Assembly: GCF_004801405.1 (NCBI RefSeq)
Contig: NZ_SSOB01000001.1
Span: 248,001 to 312,000 of the forward strand
Direction of reading: 5' to 3'
Length of the DNA stretch: 64,000 nucleotides
Source: Cohnella fermenti
GTDB taxonomy: Bacteria; Bacillota; Bacilli; Paenibacillales; Paenibacillaceae
Position numbers and translations under genes: made by a program. The notes below the pieces were generated by a model. It ran no database searches and had not been told where the DNA came from. It saw nothing but the letters and a program-made list of their open reading frames with translations. This document shows, piece after piece, positions 9,901-18,173 of this stretch (within the stretch, counting starts at the first letter, position 1; each line of letters starts with the position of its first letter).

Positions 9901-10808
9901 GCGACGAGCTCAGCGGCAGTTATGCCGGTCGCGGCGGCGCCGTCGTGACCTTGACACTGCCGGAACCGCTGCGCGGCTTGGCGTATCGGCTGTACGTTGC
10001 CGGTATTGCGCTCGAGCCGCTGGAGGATCGCGGGCATCGTATCTCGTTCCGCTTGCCGGCGGGGGGCGGCCAGTGGGAATGGACGGACCGGTTGCCAACT
10101 CCGGCTAGGGTGCAGATCGCGGGGTACCTGGCTTCGTCCGGCCTTGCCGAGTTGGTCTGGGAGCCTGCCGCAGGGGCGGAGAGCTACGAGATCGCCGTCA
10201 GCGACGATGGCGGGGCAACCTGGACGGCAGCGGCGTCCGGTATTGCCGGCGAGACGATGGACGCGTCGCGGCAATTGCGCACTCGGCTTGCCGGGACGAA
10301 CGGCACGAAGCGTCATGTACGGATCATGGCCGTCAATCGTGACAGAAGAGGTCCGTGGAGCATGGATTATCCCGTCTACTTCACAGGGGAGCCTCCGGAA
10401 CGGGCCGACGGGCTGCGAGTTGCGCGGACGGGGCGCGGGTTCCGGTTAACGTGGGGCTGGCAGCTAGGGGCGACGAGCTACCGACTGTACCGGAGGGAGC
10501 GCGGCGAGAGTGAATTTGCCCTTGTTTACGAAGGCATCCAGCATATGCACGAAGATGATTCCGCCGATCCGGCGCGTGTCTATGAATACGGTGTCGCCGC
10601 CTGCAACGGCAACGGCGAGGGCCTTGTTACACCGCCCCGCGACACCGCTCCCGGCGGTCTGGTCGACTGGGACCCGCGGCCGGACGAGCATTACCGCCGT
10701 TACACTCGCAGCCACGAATACGGCTACAACGGGTTCGATCACTGGGCGAACGATGCAGCGCCTGTGCTTGCTTATCCGGCGGTCGATCGTGCGGAGCAGG
10801 TCGATTGA
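6984..10808 (+). CDS. Very large polysaccharide lyase-like protein with C-terminal Fn3 domains
   Basis: The start is set at ATG 6984 because GAGAGG lies nine bases upstream; this gives 1274 residues. The N-terminal part is beta-rich and resembles the RIFT-barrel region of YetA/PcRGLX-type proteins. The middle (about 360-660) looks helical, with NLACYTLYNLQAMLNP and HIPSQGAHAGGHIDDY as possible toroid signatures. A beta-sandwich region follows. Residues about 1045-1240 contain two fibronectin type III modules. There is no signal peptide, which suggests cytoplasmic action on imported oligosaccharides. The fold assignment comes from general resemblance to heparinase II/III, PL26 and PL8-like enzymes, and no catalytic residues could be fixed. 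Its place in the transporter cluster supports a catabolic role. Confidence 0.5.
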   Translation: MEKKQILIEDQLQMVGYAWPRTLLGFDRPDEEAAAEEAWLADADGEAVPFQWRRTDNATRLCMVADLPTGAKRRFEWRSGAAPAPGTSYDRMTVARENDRVQVNNGRLIVMFAEHPFEDGELFALRLAGCAAEGVARIDGGGRKLVAAEGTVTESGPVFTECEFVCRFEGEAEYRATVTVAAGMDYMELRERMSGFAAGESAVLAIEWRSFAPKRRYTKPRSVEPIDRYLEGNGDLPFRVTPYDNAICWHQAKAAAFADDEVAAAVFVKDSGFWDDGEYALWGSPPSLALRFRWSRRRQALRWAYPLASGTRCTAIALYPAQEEAAAPGESYVEELWLWHEFLSLDKVKNWKLAWEERQSEYPRLFREEWLPRRMHDWFGDSTAKPTPGDMDAIVDRLSFCLHQPGNLSPVAAREFYAWASTFDLAAPAMSPGQFDRLKAAWAFMAYAHNEECFMPVTNMLAGHPNFLVDVRSVPALMAALFPAHPDARRWKEDFERSMALNVKYHVRPDVSFWGTRGGRHTENLACYTLYNLQAMLNPVMAITRVWGEHPVAYPNYAKWLSWLLNTLTAPVEGARHIPSQGAHAGGHIDDYAAPLTLRTAAFGLRAIEPLLAEYLLRASPADARGYAEREPNTDIWRAADPAPHDGNTGTLPPLRTAAYTGYGFVLRSAVGERAEASVHLQQIDEGPNYRWGRAGRGGCGVITYFADGKRLSFNRKEDVGDDNMGDVQACCNFGVLYGHEFRSVGRRELTEPLLDLGFAQFARVLAGPYASPAYHSRSVLMSGSDYIIVYDQVGDMRVRGRFSWFVHERDPFPTICQLKPGVSGYDAAPGIPVEVGPGAYRNVNDESKGKYYDGHGHFLTLVSPHGKGDYGYLLGVQAMGYGAMVTLNDRRDFVFRDEAAIAFDEGGIVFDGHAGIVRQYSAKKAEAALFIGSRIGVAGVVAELIAADTEDEADVEAGGEALPAGFSFVRNGDELSGSYAGRGGAVVTLTLPEPLRGLAYRLYVAGIALEPLEDRGHRISFRLPAGGGQWEWTDRLPTPARVQIAGYLASSGLAELVWEPAAGAESYEIAVSDDGGATWTAAASGIAGETMDASRQLRTRLAGTNGTKRHVRIMAVNRDRRGPWSMDYPVYFTGEPPERADGLRVARTGRGFRLTWGWQLGATSYRLYRRERGESEFALVYEGIQHMHEDDSADPARVYEYGVAACNGNGEGLVTPPRDTAPGGLVDWDPRPDEHYRRYTRSHEYGYNGFDHWANDAAPVLAYPAVDRAEQVD

Positions 10809-10901
10809 CAGCGAGCGCCGGAGGCACTGTCCCGGCTACCTTGTTGTTCGACGCTGCAGCATCACAGTCGGAGGATGAATACGAAGGAGAGGAGACGGCA
10901 C

Positions 10902-11660
10902 TTGGTTATTGAACTGGTTGTGACAATGGCTACTGTAGGCTTGCTATTGGGATTTGTCGGTGCGGGAGGCTCCGGCTTCATCATTTCGCTCTTGACGGTG
11001 GTGTTCGGCTATCCGATCCACACGTCCCTCGGCACAGCACTAGCAGCCATGATTTTTTCTTCGCTGGCCGGTGCCGTCAGCCATTACCGCGAGGGCAATA
11101 TTGCGCTTGGCACGGGCGCCGTCGTCGGCGGCGCCGGCATGCTCGGCGCCTGGCTCGGCTCGCTTGGTTCAAACGGAATTTCCGGTGAGGAGCTGAAATG
11201 GATGACGGCAGGGATGCTTTTGCTGTCGGGCCTGGCGATGTGGCTCCGCATGTGGCTCGTCGCGCGACGCCAAGATCGGGAAGCGTCCGCGACTCGTTCG
11301 CGTATTCCGTCCTATTGGGCCGCGGCCTGTTTGGTCGGTCTTGTCACCGGCGTTTTGTCGGGCATATTCGGTATCGGTGCCACGCCTTTTATCCAGATCG
11401 GTCTCATGGCTGTCCTTGGTCTATCGATCAGACAAGCGGCCGGGACGACGATGATGGTCATTATCCCTATCGCTATCGGCGGAGGGGCGGGTTATTACCA
11501 ACTCGGACATCTGGATGTGCGGCTGCTGCTGGAAGTGGCTGGCGGCGTGATGCTTGGTTCCTATATCGGGGCGAAGTTTACGCGGCGCGTCCGGACGGTC
11601 GTCTTGCAGACGGCGATGGTGTTACTTCCGATGGTTGGTGCCGCCATTCTTATGCTTTAA
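10902..11660 (+). CDS. TauE/SafE-family sulfite/organosulfur exporter
   Basis: A 252-residue membrane protein with about eight helices. I choose the TTG start at 10902 because AAGGAGAGGAG lies seven bases upstream; an in-frame ATG at 10875 sits directly on its GGAGG and is less likely. The internal repeat GFVGAGGSGFI (N-terminal half) and GIFGIGATPFIQIG (C-terminal half) is the TauE duplication. The family exports small anions such as sulfite or sulfoacetate. Its presence among glycan genes hints at a sulfur-bearing or acidic by-product, but that is inference. Confidence 0.82.
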   Translation: MVIELVVTMATVGLLLGFVGAGGSGFIISLLTVVFGYPIHTSLGTALAAMIFSSLAGAVSHYREGNIALGTGAVVGGAGMLGAWLGSLGSNGISGEELKWMTAGMLLLSGLAMWLRMWLVARRQDREASATRSRIPSYWAAACLVGLVTGVLSGIFGIGATPFIQIGLMAVLGLSIRQAAGTTMMVIIPIAIGGGAGYYQLGHLDVRLLLEVAGGVMLGSYIGAKFTRRVRTVVLQTAMVLLPMVGAAILML

Positions 11661-11718
11661 GCGATATTCGAATTCATGATGCTACGAATGGAGAATGAGG
11701 CTATTGGAGAATGAGGCT

Positions 11719-12426
11719 ATGGAATTCATGCTGCAATGGAAGGAAGATAGGAGCCGATCCCATCGCATTATCGCGTTCGGCTCCAGCAACACGGAATCGA
11801 CGTGGTCCAGCGGCGGCAGGCACAATTGGGTCGAATGGTTAAATATAAACGTCAGAGATCATATCGGACGGCATGTATGCGTGATCAATCAAGGAATTGG
11901 AGGAGAGACAACAGAGGATCTGCTCGGCAGGCTGGAACGGGATGTGCTCTCCTTCAAGCCTGGCGTGGCAATCATCACGATTGGAGGCAACGATGCGATT
12001 CAGAGTCTTCCGCTCGAACGGTATGCGGACAATTTACGGACCATTTGTGCCCGCATTCGGCAAGAGAACGCTGAGGTCGTGCTGCAAACCTATTACTGTC
12101 CCATGTATCATCTGCGGGAAGTTGGCTTCCGAACCGAGTTTGAACGCTACATGGAGACCGTTCGCATCATCTCTCGGGAAATGGAGGTTCATCTTGTCGA
12201 TCAGTATAGCCGATTTGAACCGTTCTATCGCCGACAACCGGAGCAGTATGCAAGGCTGATGCGAGATACGATTCATGTGAATCATTTGGGCAATTTGATC
12301 ATGGGGATTCATCTATCCCAAGCTCTGCAATTGCCTGATCTGCAGCTCCCCCCGGATATCATGCAGGAGGCATTGGAACTGAGGGAGCTAATGGATCGCT
12401 GTTTGGATCAGGACTCGGAGGATTGA
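11719..12426 (+). CDS. SGNH/GDSL-family hydrolase, probable carbohydrate acetylesterase
   Basis: About 235 residues carry all four SGNH blocks: AFGSSNTE (nucleophile Ser), NQGIGGETTED (Gly), TIGGND (Asn) and DTIHVNHLG (catalytic Asp and His). I use ATG 11719, nine bases after a GGAG. An alternative in-frame ATG at 11695 lies in a 16-base direct duplication (TGGAGAATGAGGCTAT) spanning the start region. No signal peptide is present. Rhamnogalacturonan acetylesterases of the RhgT/YesT type are SGNH enzymes found in such clusters, so deacetylation of imported oligosaccharides is likely. The exact substrate is not determined. Confidence 0.78.
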   Translation: MEFMLQWKEDRSRSHRIIAFGSSNTESTWSSGGRHNWVEWLNINVRDHIGRHVCVINQGIGGETTEDLLGRLERDVLSFKPGVAIITIGGNDAIQSLPLERYADNLRTICARIRQENAEVVLQTYYCPMYHLREVGFRTEFERYMETVRIISREMEVHLVDQYSRFEPFYRRQPEQYARLMRDTIHVNHLGNLIMGIHLSQALQLPDLQLPPDIMQEALELRELMDRCLDQDSED

Positions 12427-12482
12427 ATACCGGCCTATGGAATGGTTGAGAACCCACAGCGGAGAAGGAGACGGCCCAAGTC

Positions 12483-13349
12483 ATGAACACGAGCTTTCTA
12501 TATGACACGGTTGTTTATAAAGAAGCGGCCGGCCGTAGGCTGCGACTGTTGATCTGCCGTCCGGAAGGCTGGAGCGCGGCTGACATGAGGCCGGTCGTCG
12601 TCTGGATTCACGGTGGCGGTTGGCGGGGCGGGCAGCCAGAAATGCTGCTGCGTCATTGCAGTCTGTTCGCGGAGCGAGGCGCAGTGTCATTAAGCGTCGA
12701 ATACCGGCTCATGCCGAACGAGGGGCACGAGGCGGAGCCGGGTCAGGCACGCGGCATAGAAACGTGCATCGAAGATTGCCGCTCGGCTGTGCGCTACATA
12801 CGTCGTCATGCGGCCGAGCTTGGCATCGATTCGCAGCGTATTGCGGTTATCGGAGATTCCGCCGGCGGCCATCTGGCGGTGAGCCTGGCCACAATGGACA
12901 ACCACGACGCCCCCGGTGAAGACGCATCCGTATCGGCAATGGCGAACGCCGTCGTCAACTGCAATGGCATCGTTGATTTTACGGGGCGTTGGAAAGCGGC
13001 GATCCCTGTTGTCGACGCGGAGAACCACGATGAAGATCCGGTGCGCGCCTGGCTGATGCGACACGAGCATGCCAAAGCTCTGTCGCCGCTGCATCACGTG
13101 TGCGCGGGTCAGCCGCCGATACTGATCATGCATGGATTGTTGGATGCAACAGTCGTGCCCGAGCAAGCGATGCGCTTTTATGAAGCGTATTCGGCGGCGG
13201 GCAACGAGGTCGAGCTTGTGCTTTATCCGCATTTGGCCCATGCGTTCGTCCTATTCGATTACAAGACGGAAGAGTCGGAAGTGTTGAAGGTTATCGAGCG
13301 CATTTACCAGTATTTATTATCACATCGCTATTTTCCAGTATTCTCTTAG
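12483..13349 (+). CDS. Alpha/beta hydrolase, HSL/esterase-like
   Basis: A 288-residue cytoplasmic enzyme with the oxyanion-hole motif HGGGW, the nucleophile elbow GDSAGG (Ser about residue 126), an Asp in HGLLDATV and a late His in HLAHAF. This is the BD-FAE/Aes type of esterase, which removes acetyl or feruloyl groups from sugars. GGAGAAGGAGA lies upstream of the ATG. It is the last gene of the first catabolic block and probably works with the neighbouring SGNH hydrolase on decorated oligosaccharides. No terminator is evident immediately after the stop. Confidence 0.82.
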   Translation: MNTSFLYDTVVYKEAAGRRLRLLICRPEGWSAADMRPVVVWIHGGGWRGGQPEMLLRHCSLFAERGAVSLSVEYRLMPNEGHEAEPGQARGIETCIEDCRSAVRYIRRHAAELGIDSQRIAVIGDSAGGHLAVSLATMDNHDAPGEDASVSAMANAVVNCNGIVDFTGRWKAAIPVVDAENHDEDPVRAWLMRHEHAKALSPLHHVCAGQPPILIMHGLLDATVVPEQAMRFYEAYSAAGNEVELVLYPHLAHAFVLFDYKTEESEVLKVIERIYQYLLSHRYFPVFS

Positions 13350-13549
13350 AATGTGTCTGCAAACGGGCTATAGCTTAAAAATCGTGGTAGATACAAAGGT
13401 TAAGGTAATCGCCATGATCCAATAAATATTGGTAATAAGTTCAATTGTTCATATCAGAATAACAGACCCTCGGCCTATGCGGTGAAACCCCTTACGATTT
13501 TGAACCATTTCTGGAACCCGTGTCGTTCTCGGAGATGCGGGTTTTTCTT

Positions 13550-13576
13550 TATAATCACTCATGTAAGCGCTTATCA
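13550..13576 (+). promoter_or_regulatory. -10 box plus cre-like operator of the second sugar transporter
   Basis: TATAAT at 13550-13555 is followed by TGTAAGCGCTTATCA at 13562-13576, whose AAGCGCTT core matches CcpA/LacI-family operators well. An operator just after the -10 would cover the transcription start and repress. A weak hairpin (ACCCG...CGGGT, then TTTTTC) lies upstream at about 13516-13546. Confidence 0.55.
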
Positions 13577-13601
13577 CACAACGGTGAATAGGGGATGCCA
13601 T

Positions 13602-14915
13602 ATGAACAACCGAATGAACAAAGGATTGGGGATCGGGCTTGCAACGGTGTTGCTGACGGGGGCGCTCGCGGGCTGCGGCTCCGATTCGGGCAGCAAGGAG
13701 AGCGGGGCTTCCGGCTCGGGAGCGCCGGCCAAGGAGATCAAGCTGAAGTTCAGCATCTGGGGCAATGACACGCACAAGGCGATGTACGAGACGATGATCG
13801 AGAACTATCGCAAGGATCATCCGAACGTGAGTGTCGAGATCATGACGATTCCGTCGGCGGATTACCAGCAGAAGCTGTCGGTGCTGATGGCGTCGAAGAC
13901 GGCGCCGGACATCGTCTGGCTGATGGAGCGGTCGATTCCGCAATTCCTCGGGGCGGGCCAGCTCGCCGACATCTCGGGGATCAAGGACGACCCGAACTAC
14001 AAGTTCGAGGACCTTATTCCTTCGACGCTCGAGCTGCTGACGAAGGACGGCAAGACGTACGGCATTCCGTTCTCGACTCCGCCGAACATGATTTATTACA
14101 ACAAGACCTTGTTCGCGGAGAAGGGGTTAAAAACACCGACCGAGCTGTATGAGGAAGGGAACTGGACGTACGACGAGATGGCGAAGGCGGCGGCTGCCCT
14201 TACGGACAAGAGCAAAGGCGTGTACGGCGTCAACCTGATCCGCCCGAACGGCTGGACGACGAGCTGGACGGAATCGCTGCAGACGCTCGTATGGGCGTTC
14301 GGGGCCGACTACTTCAGCGCCGACGGCAAGCAGTTCGCGCTGAACACGCCGGCAGGGATCGACGCGCTCCAGTTCTACAGCGATGCGATGTTCAAGTCGG
14401 AGATTCATCCGAAGCCGGGCGACCAGACGACGTTCGAGACGGGCAAAATCGCCATGCAGCAAGACCTGTTCAGCTACATGGGCAAGGCGAAGGCGATTGC
14501 CGACTTCGAGTGGGACATCGCGCCGATGCCGTCCGGAGCGGGCGGCCAGGGAACGACGCTCGGCTATGCCGGCTACGCCGTGACGAAGGACAGCGAACAC
14601 GTCGCCGAGGCGACCGACTTCGTGAAGTACCTGACCAGCCCGGAGAACATGGCGGTCACCTCCCAGTTCTTCGTGCCGAGCCGCAAGTCCGTGCTGGAAT
14701 CGCAGGACTTCCTGAACCAGGGGCCTTCGCCGGAGAGCGTGAAGACGGCCGTGCTCGATCAGATGGCGGGCGCAAGGGTGCGCCCGGCGTTCCAGAACTT
14801 CCAGCAGATCGACGAGAAGATGAAGATCGGCTTCGATTCCATCTACACGAAGTCCAAGCCGATTGAAGACATCGTGAAGGATCTGGAGAAGGAAGTCTCG
14901 CCGCTGCTTAAGTAA
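13602..14915 (+). CDS. Sugar-binding lipoprotein of an ABC transporter (CUT1, family 1)
   Basis: A 437-residue protein. I place the start at ATG 13602, where a lipoprotein signal peptide begins and ends in LAGC (Cys25). An upstream in-frame extension to 13482 would place the promoter and operator inside the coding region and is rejected. The body has the typical solute-binding signatures WGNDTHKAMYE and PDIVWLMERSIPQF. It is followed 49 bases later by two permeases, then an FAD oxidoreductase and a PL8 lyase, suggesting capture of oligosaccharides released by that lyase. Probably repressed by the cre-like site. Confidence 0.93.
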   Translation: MNNRMNKGLGIGLATVLLTGALAGCGSDSGSKESGASGSGAPAKEIKLKFSIWGNDTHKAMYETMIENYRKDHPNVSVEIMTIPSADYQQKLSVLMASKTAPDIVWLMERSIPQFLGAGQLADISGIKDDPNYKFEDLIPSTLELLTKDGKTYGIPFSTPPNMIYYNKTLFAEKGLKTPTELYEEGNWTYDEMAKAAAALTDKSKGVYGVNLIRPNGWTTSWTESLQTLVWAFGADYFSADGKQFALNTPAGIDALQFYSDAMFKSEIHPKPGDQTTFETGKIAMQQDLFSYMGKAKAIADFEWDIAPMPSGAGGQGTTLGYAGYAVTKDSEHVAEATDFVKYLTSPENMAVTSQFFVPSRKSVLESQDFLNQGPSPESVKTAVLDQMAGARVRPAFQNFQQIDEKMKIGFDSIYTKSKPIEDIVKDLEKEVSPLLK

Positions 14916-14964
14916 GTGAGACGGCTAAGAGAGACAGCATGGCAAGGAAGGAGTGGACCTCAAC

Positions 14965-15867
14965 ATGAGCAAGGCCGCGGCACCCTCGAAGCTGCGAAGG
15001 CGCAACGCGTGGTACGGATACCTGTTCATCTCTCCGATGATGCTGGGCTTCCTGATTTTCCTCGCGGCGCCGATCGTCTACGCCTTCGGACTCAGCTTCA
15101 CCGACTACTCGCTGCTGCACCCGTCCTCCTTCATCGGAGGAGACAACTACGTGCGGCTCGTCTCCGGAGACAAGCAGTTCTGGCATACCCTCGGCAACAC
15201 GCTGTATTTCTCGGCGGGCCTCATTCCGCTTAACCTGGGGCTGGCGCTCGCACTCGCTCTTCTTCTCAATCAGAAGCTTCCCGGCACGGGGGTGTTCCGC
15301 ACTGTTATCTTCACCCCCGTCGTCACCTCCATCGTCGTCTGGGCGATCGTCTGGAAGTACGTGTTCGCGACCGATGCGGGGCTGCTGAACCAGATTCTCG
15401 CCGCGCTGGGCATCGAGGGACCGGCCTGGCTGTACGACACCGCGCTCGTCATGCCCGTCGTCATCGTCGTCAGCGTGCTGAAGAAGGTCGGGATGAACAT
15501 GGTTATTTTCCTCGCGGCGCTTCAGGACGTACCCAAGATGTACTACGAGGCCGCAACCATCGACGGAGCTTCGAGGTGGCGACAGTTCCGCAGCATCACG
15601 CTGCCGATGATTACCCCTTCGCTGTTCCTGACGCTGATCATCACGCTGATCGGGTCCCTGAAGGTGTTCTCGCAGATCGCGGTCATGACCGACGGCGGGC
15701 CGGGCACCTCGACCTATGTGCTCGTCTACTACATCTATCAATTGGCGTACAAGGTGTTCGACTTCGGCTACGCTTCGGCGGTCGCGTTCGTGCTGTTCTT
15801 CCTTGTCCTGCTGCTTACCGTCGTGCAATGGAACCTGAGAACAAGGTGGGTGCATCATGAGCAATAA
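14965..15867 (+). CDS. Sugar ABC transporter permease, UgpA/MalF type
   Basis: A 300-residue inner-membrane permease with six helices. ATG 14965 is preferred because AAGGAAGGAG precedes it by eleven bases; a GTG at 14953 lies within that Shine-Dalgarno. The EAA loop reads YYEAATIDGASRWRQFRSI. The family forms half of the transmembrane channel for oligosaccharide uptake. Its 3' end overlaps the next permease by 11 bases, indicating translational coupling. Confidence 0.93.
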   Translation: MSKAAAPSKLRRRNAWYGYLFISPMMLGFLIFLAAPIVYAFGLSFTDYSLLHPSSFIGGDNYVRLVSGDKQFWHTLGNTLYFSAGLIPLNLGLALALALLLNQKLPGTGVFRTVIFTPVVTSIVVWAIVWKYVFATDAGLLNQILAALGIEGPAWLYDTALVMPVVIVVSVLKKVGMNMVIFLAALQDVPKMYYEAATIDGASRWRQFRSITLPMITPSLFLTLIITLIGSLKVFSQIAVMTDGGPGTSTYVLVYYIYQLAYKVFDFGYASAVAFVLFFLVLLLTVVQWNLRTRWVHHEQ

Positions 15868-16699
15868 GAGGCAGAGAGCGGTATCCGCCGCCATCCGTTA
15901 CGTGCTGCTGATCGCGGTGTCCGCCGTTATCCTTGTTCCGTTCTACTGGATGATCACAACATCGCTGAAAAATCAGACGAAGGTGTTCGAGTTCCCGATG
16001 CAGCTCTTCCCGTCGCCGGTCGTCTGGGGCAACTATGCCGAAGTGTTCAAGGCGCAGCCGGACTTCCTGCTTCATTACTGGAACAGCTTCTACATCGCCG
16101 TCGTCGTCACGGTCGGCACATGCCTGTTCGCCGCCATCGCGGGCTTCGCGTTCGCCAAGATCAAGTTCCCGCTGCGCAACGTCTGGTTCCTCGTGCTCCT
16201 GAGCGGCATGATGATCCCGGCCGAGGTGACGACGATTCCGAACTTCATCTGGTTCTCGAAGCTGCACCTGGCGGATACGCACTTTCCGCTGATCGTGCCG
16301 CCGATGCTCGGAGCGGGAGGCATCTTCGGCGTCTTCCTGCTGCGGCAGTTCTTCATCACCGTCCCGAGCGAGCTGGACGAGGCGGCGGAGATCGACGGCT
16401 GCACGCCGTGGACGACGTTCTGGCGGATCATGGCGCCGCTCGCGGCTCCGGCGTTCGCCACGCTGTCGATCTTCACCTTCCTGAACAGTTGGGAGGACTT
16501 CCTTGATCCGATGATCTACATCAGCTCGTCGCGCCTGTTCACCCTCCCGATTGCGATGAAGCTGTTCACGGACACGGCGGGCACGGCCTGGCATCTCTTG
16601 ATGGCGGCTTCGGTGATGGCGACGTTGCCGCTGTTGCTCGTCTTCTTCTTCGCGCAGCGCCGATTCATCGACGGCATTGCGACTACAGGGCTTAAATAG
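15857..16699 (+). CDS. Sugar ABC transporter permease, UgpE/MalG type
   Basis: A 280-residue permease whose start overlaps the previous gene. It has the MalG-type N-terminus, PFYWMITTSLKNQTKVFEFP, and an EAA loop ELDEAAEIDGCTPWTTFWRI. With the preceding subunit it makes the channel of the second transporter; the ATPase is not encoded here. An FAD-dependent oxidoreductase follows after only 15 bases. Confidence 0.93.
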   Translation: MSNKRQRAVSAAIRYVLLIAVSAVILVPFYWMITTSLKNQTKVFEFPMQLFPSPVVWGNYAEVFKAQPDFLLHYWNSFYIAVVVTVGTCLFAAIAGFAFAKIKFPLRNVWFLVLLSGMMIPAEVTTIPNFIWFSKLHLADTHFPLIVPPMLGAGGIFGVFLLRQFFITVPSELDEAAEIDGCTPWTTFWRIMAPLAAPAFATLSIFTFLNSWEDFLDPMIYISSSRLFTLPIAMKLFTDTAGTAWHLLMAASVMATLPLLLVFFFAQRRFIDGIATTGLK

Positions 16700-16714
16700 G
16701 AGGCACGGGGGAAA

Positions 16715-18076
16715 ATGACGCAACGAGAAAAGGCAAAACAGCCGATTGAGGCGGACGTGGTTGTTGTGGGCGGAGGCCCGGCGGGCATCAACGCGGCGAT
16801 TGCGGCAGGGCGCCTTGGCGCGCGGACGGTGCTGATCGAGAGGTACGGCTTCGTCGGCGGCATGTCGACGGCCGCACTTGTGTACCCGTGGATGACGTTC
16901 CACACGGTGGAGGGCAAGCAGGTGATCGGAGGCATCGCGGACGAGCTCGTGCGCAGGCTGCAAGCGATCGGGGCTTCGCCGGGCCATGTCCGGGACACGG
17001 TCGGGTTCGTCAACACGATCACCCCTTACCATCCCGAAGTATACAAGACGCTGGCGGTCGATATGCTGCACGAGGCCGGGGTCAAGCTGATCGCCCACAG
17101 CTTCGTGGATAGCGTCGCCATGGAAGGGGACCGCATTGCGGCGGTCCGGCTGACGTCGAAGTCCGGCAGGCTGGAGGTCCGGGGGAAGGTGTTCGTCGAC
17201 ACGTCGGGCGACGCGGATCTCGCGTACCTGTCCGGCGCGCCGACCCTCCAGGGACGGGACGAGGACGGGCGCACGCAGCCGATGACGATGAAGTTCCGGA
17301 TGCGCGGCGTCGACCTGGCGAAGGTCAAGCAATACATGCTGGACAACCCGGACGAATTCTATCGCAAGACGCCGATCGACGAGCTGGAGAGTCTGCCGCT
17401 GAGCGGGGTCATGGGCTTCTTCAAGCAGTGGAATGCCGCGCAGCTTCCGATCAACCGCGACCAGGTGCTGTTCTTCACCGGGCCGGAGCCGGACGAGGTG
17501 CTCGTCAACACGACAAGGGTGCAGGGGCTCGACGGCACGGACGTCGAGGATCTGACGGAGGCGGAGCATCTGGGCCGCAAGCAGGCGCAGCAGGTCGCGG
17601 ACTTCATGATCCGGGAGCTGCCGGGCTTCGAGCGGGCGTCGCTCTCGCAGGTCGGCGCGCAGATCGGCATTCGCGAGACGCGCCGCATCGTCGGCCGGTA
17701 CACGCTGGAGGCGGCGGATGTCGTGGAGGGGCGACGCTTCGACGACGTGATCGCCCGCAGCGGTTATCCGATCGACATCCATGATCCGTCCGGCAAGGGA
17801 GTGGCCGCCTCCTGGGTGAAGGGCGACGGCGCGTACGACATTCCGTACCGTTGCCTGCTGCCGCAGCGGGTGAACAATCTGCTGGTCGGCGGCCGCTGCA
17901 TCTCGACGAGCCACGAGGCGCTTGCCACGACGCGGCTGACGCCGAGCTGCATGGCAACCGGCCAGGCGGCCGGAGCGGCGGCGGCTCTGGCCGCGGAGCA
18001 GGGGCTTGCGCCGGGCGAGCTGGATGTTCGGCTGCTGCAGGAGGCGCTTCGGGCGGAGGGGGCTCTGTTGGTGTAG
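16715..18076 (+). CDS. FAD-dependent oxidoreductase (FAD_oxidored family)
   Basis: A 453-residue cytoplasmic flavoprotein. The N-terminal Rossmann fingerprint is VVVVGGGPAGINAAIAAGR (residues about 11-29), followed by an acidic residue ending the second strand. A C-terminal FAD contact region contains GGRCISTSHEAL and the GQAAGAAAALA helix. This family repeatedly accompanies sugar ABC operons in Paenibacillus-like bacteria; oxidation of an unusual sugar or glycoside is suspected but not proven. A damaged relative ends the other sugar operon at about 52876-53014, so the gene order is shared by two loci in this window. Confidence 0.85.
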   Translation: MTQREKAKQPIEADVVVVGGGPAGINAAIAAGRLGARTVLIERYGFVGGMSTAALVYPWMTFHTVEGKQVIGGIADELVRRLQAIGASPGHVRDTVGFVNTITPYHPEVYKTLAVDMLHEAGVKLIAHSFVDSVAMEGDRIAAVRLTSKSGRLEVRGKVFVDTSGDADLAYLSGAPTLQGRDEDGRTQPMTMKFRMRGVDLAKVKQYMLDNPDEFYRKTPIDELESLPLSGVMGFFKQWNAAQLPINRDQVLFFTGPEPDEVLVNTTRVQGLDGTDVEDLTEAEHLGRKQAQQVADFMIRELPGFERASLSQVGAQIGIRETRRIVGRYTLEAADVVEGRRFDDVIARSGYPIDIHDPSGKGVAASWVKGDGAYDIPYRCLLPQRVNNLLVGGRCISTSHEALATTRLTPSCMATGQAAGAAAALAAEQGLAPGELDVRLLQEALRAEGALLV

Positions 18077-18147
18077 CCGGAGAGGAGGTGGGGATGCGAG
18101 CGGGCGGACGGGAAGGGGGAGCAAACAGCATGGCAAGCACGCAACTT

Positions 18148-18153
18148 TATAAT
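18148..18153 (+). promoter_or_regulatory. Possible -10 box for the PL8 lyase gene
   Basis: TATAAT lies 20 bases before the ATG of the lyase, in the 97-base gap after the FAD oxidoreductase. No clear -35 box is visible, so independent transcription is only possible. Confidence 0.3.
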
Positions 18154-18173
18154 GGAAGGGGAACAATGAAGCG

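Noticed and set aside
13482..13601. 40-codon N-terminal extension of the sugar-binding lipoprotein
   Set aside because: It would displace the lipoprotein signal and include the promoter and operator.
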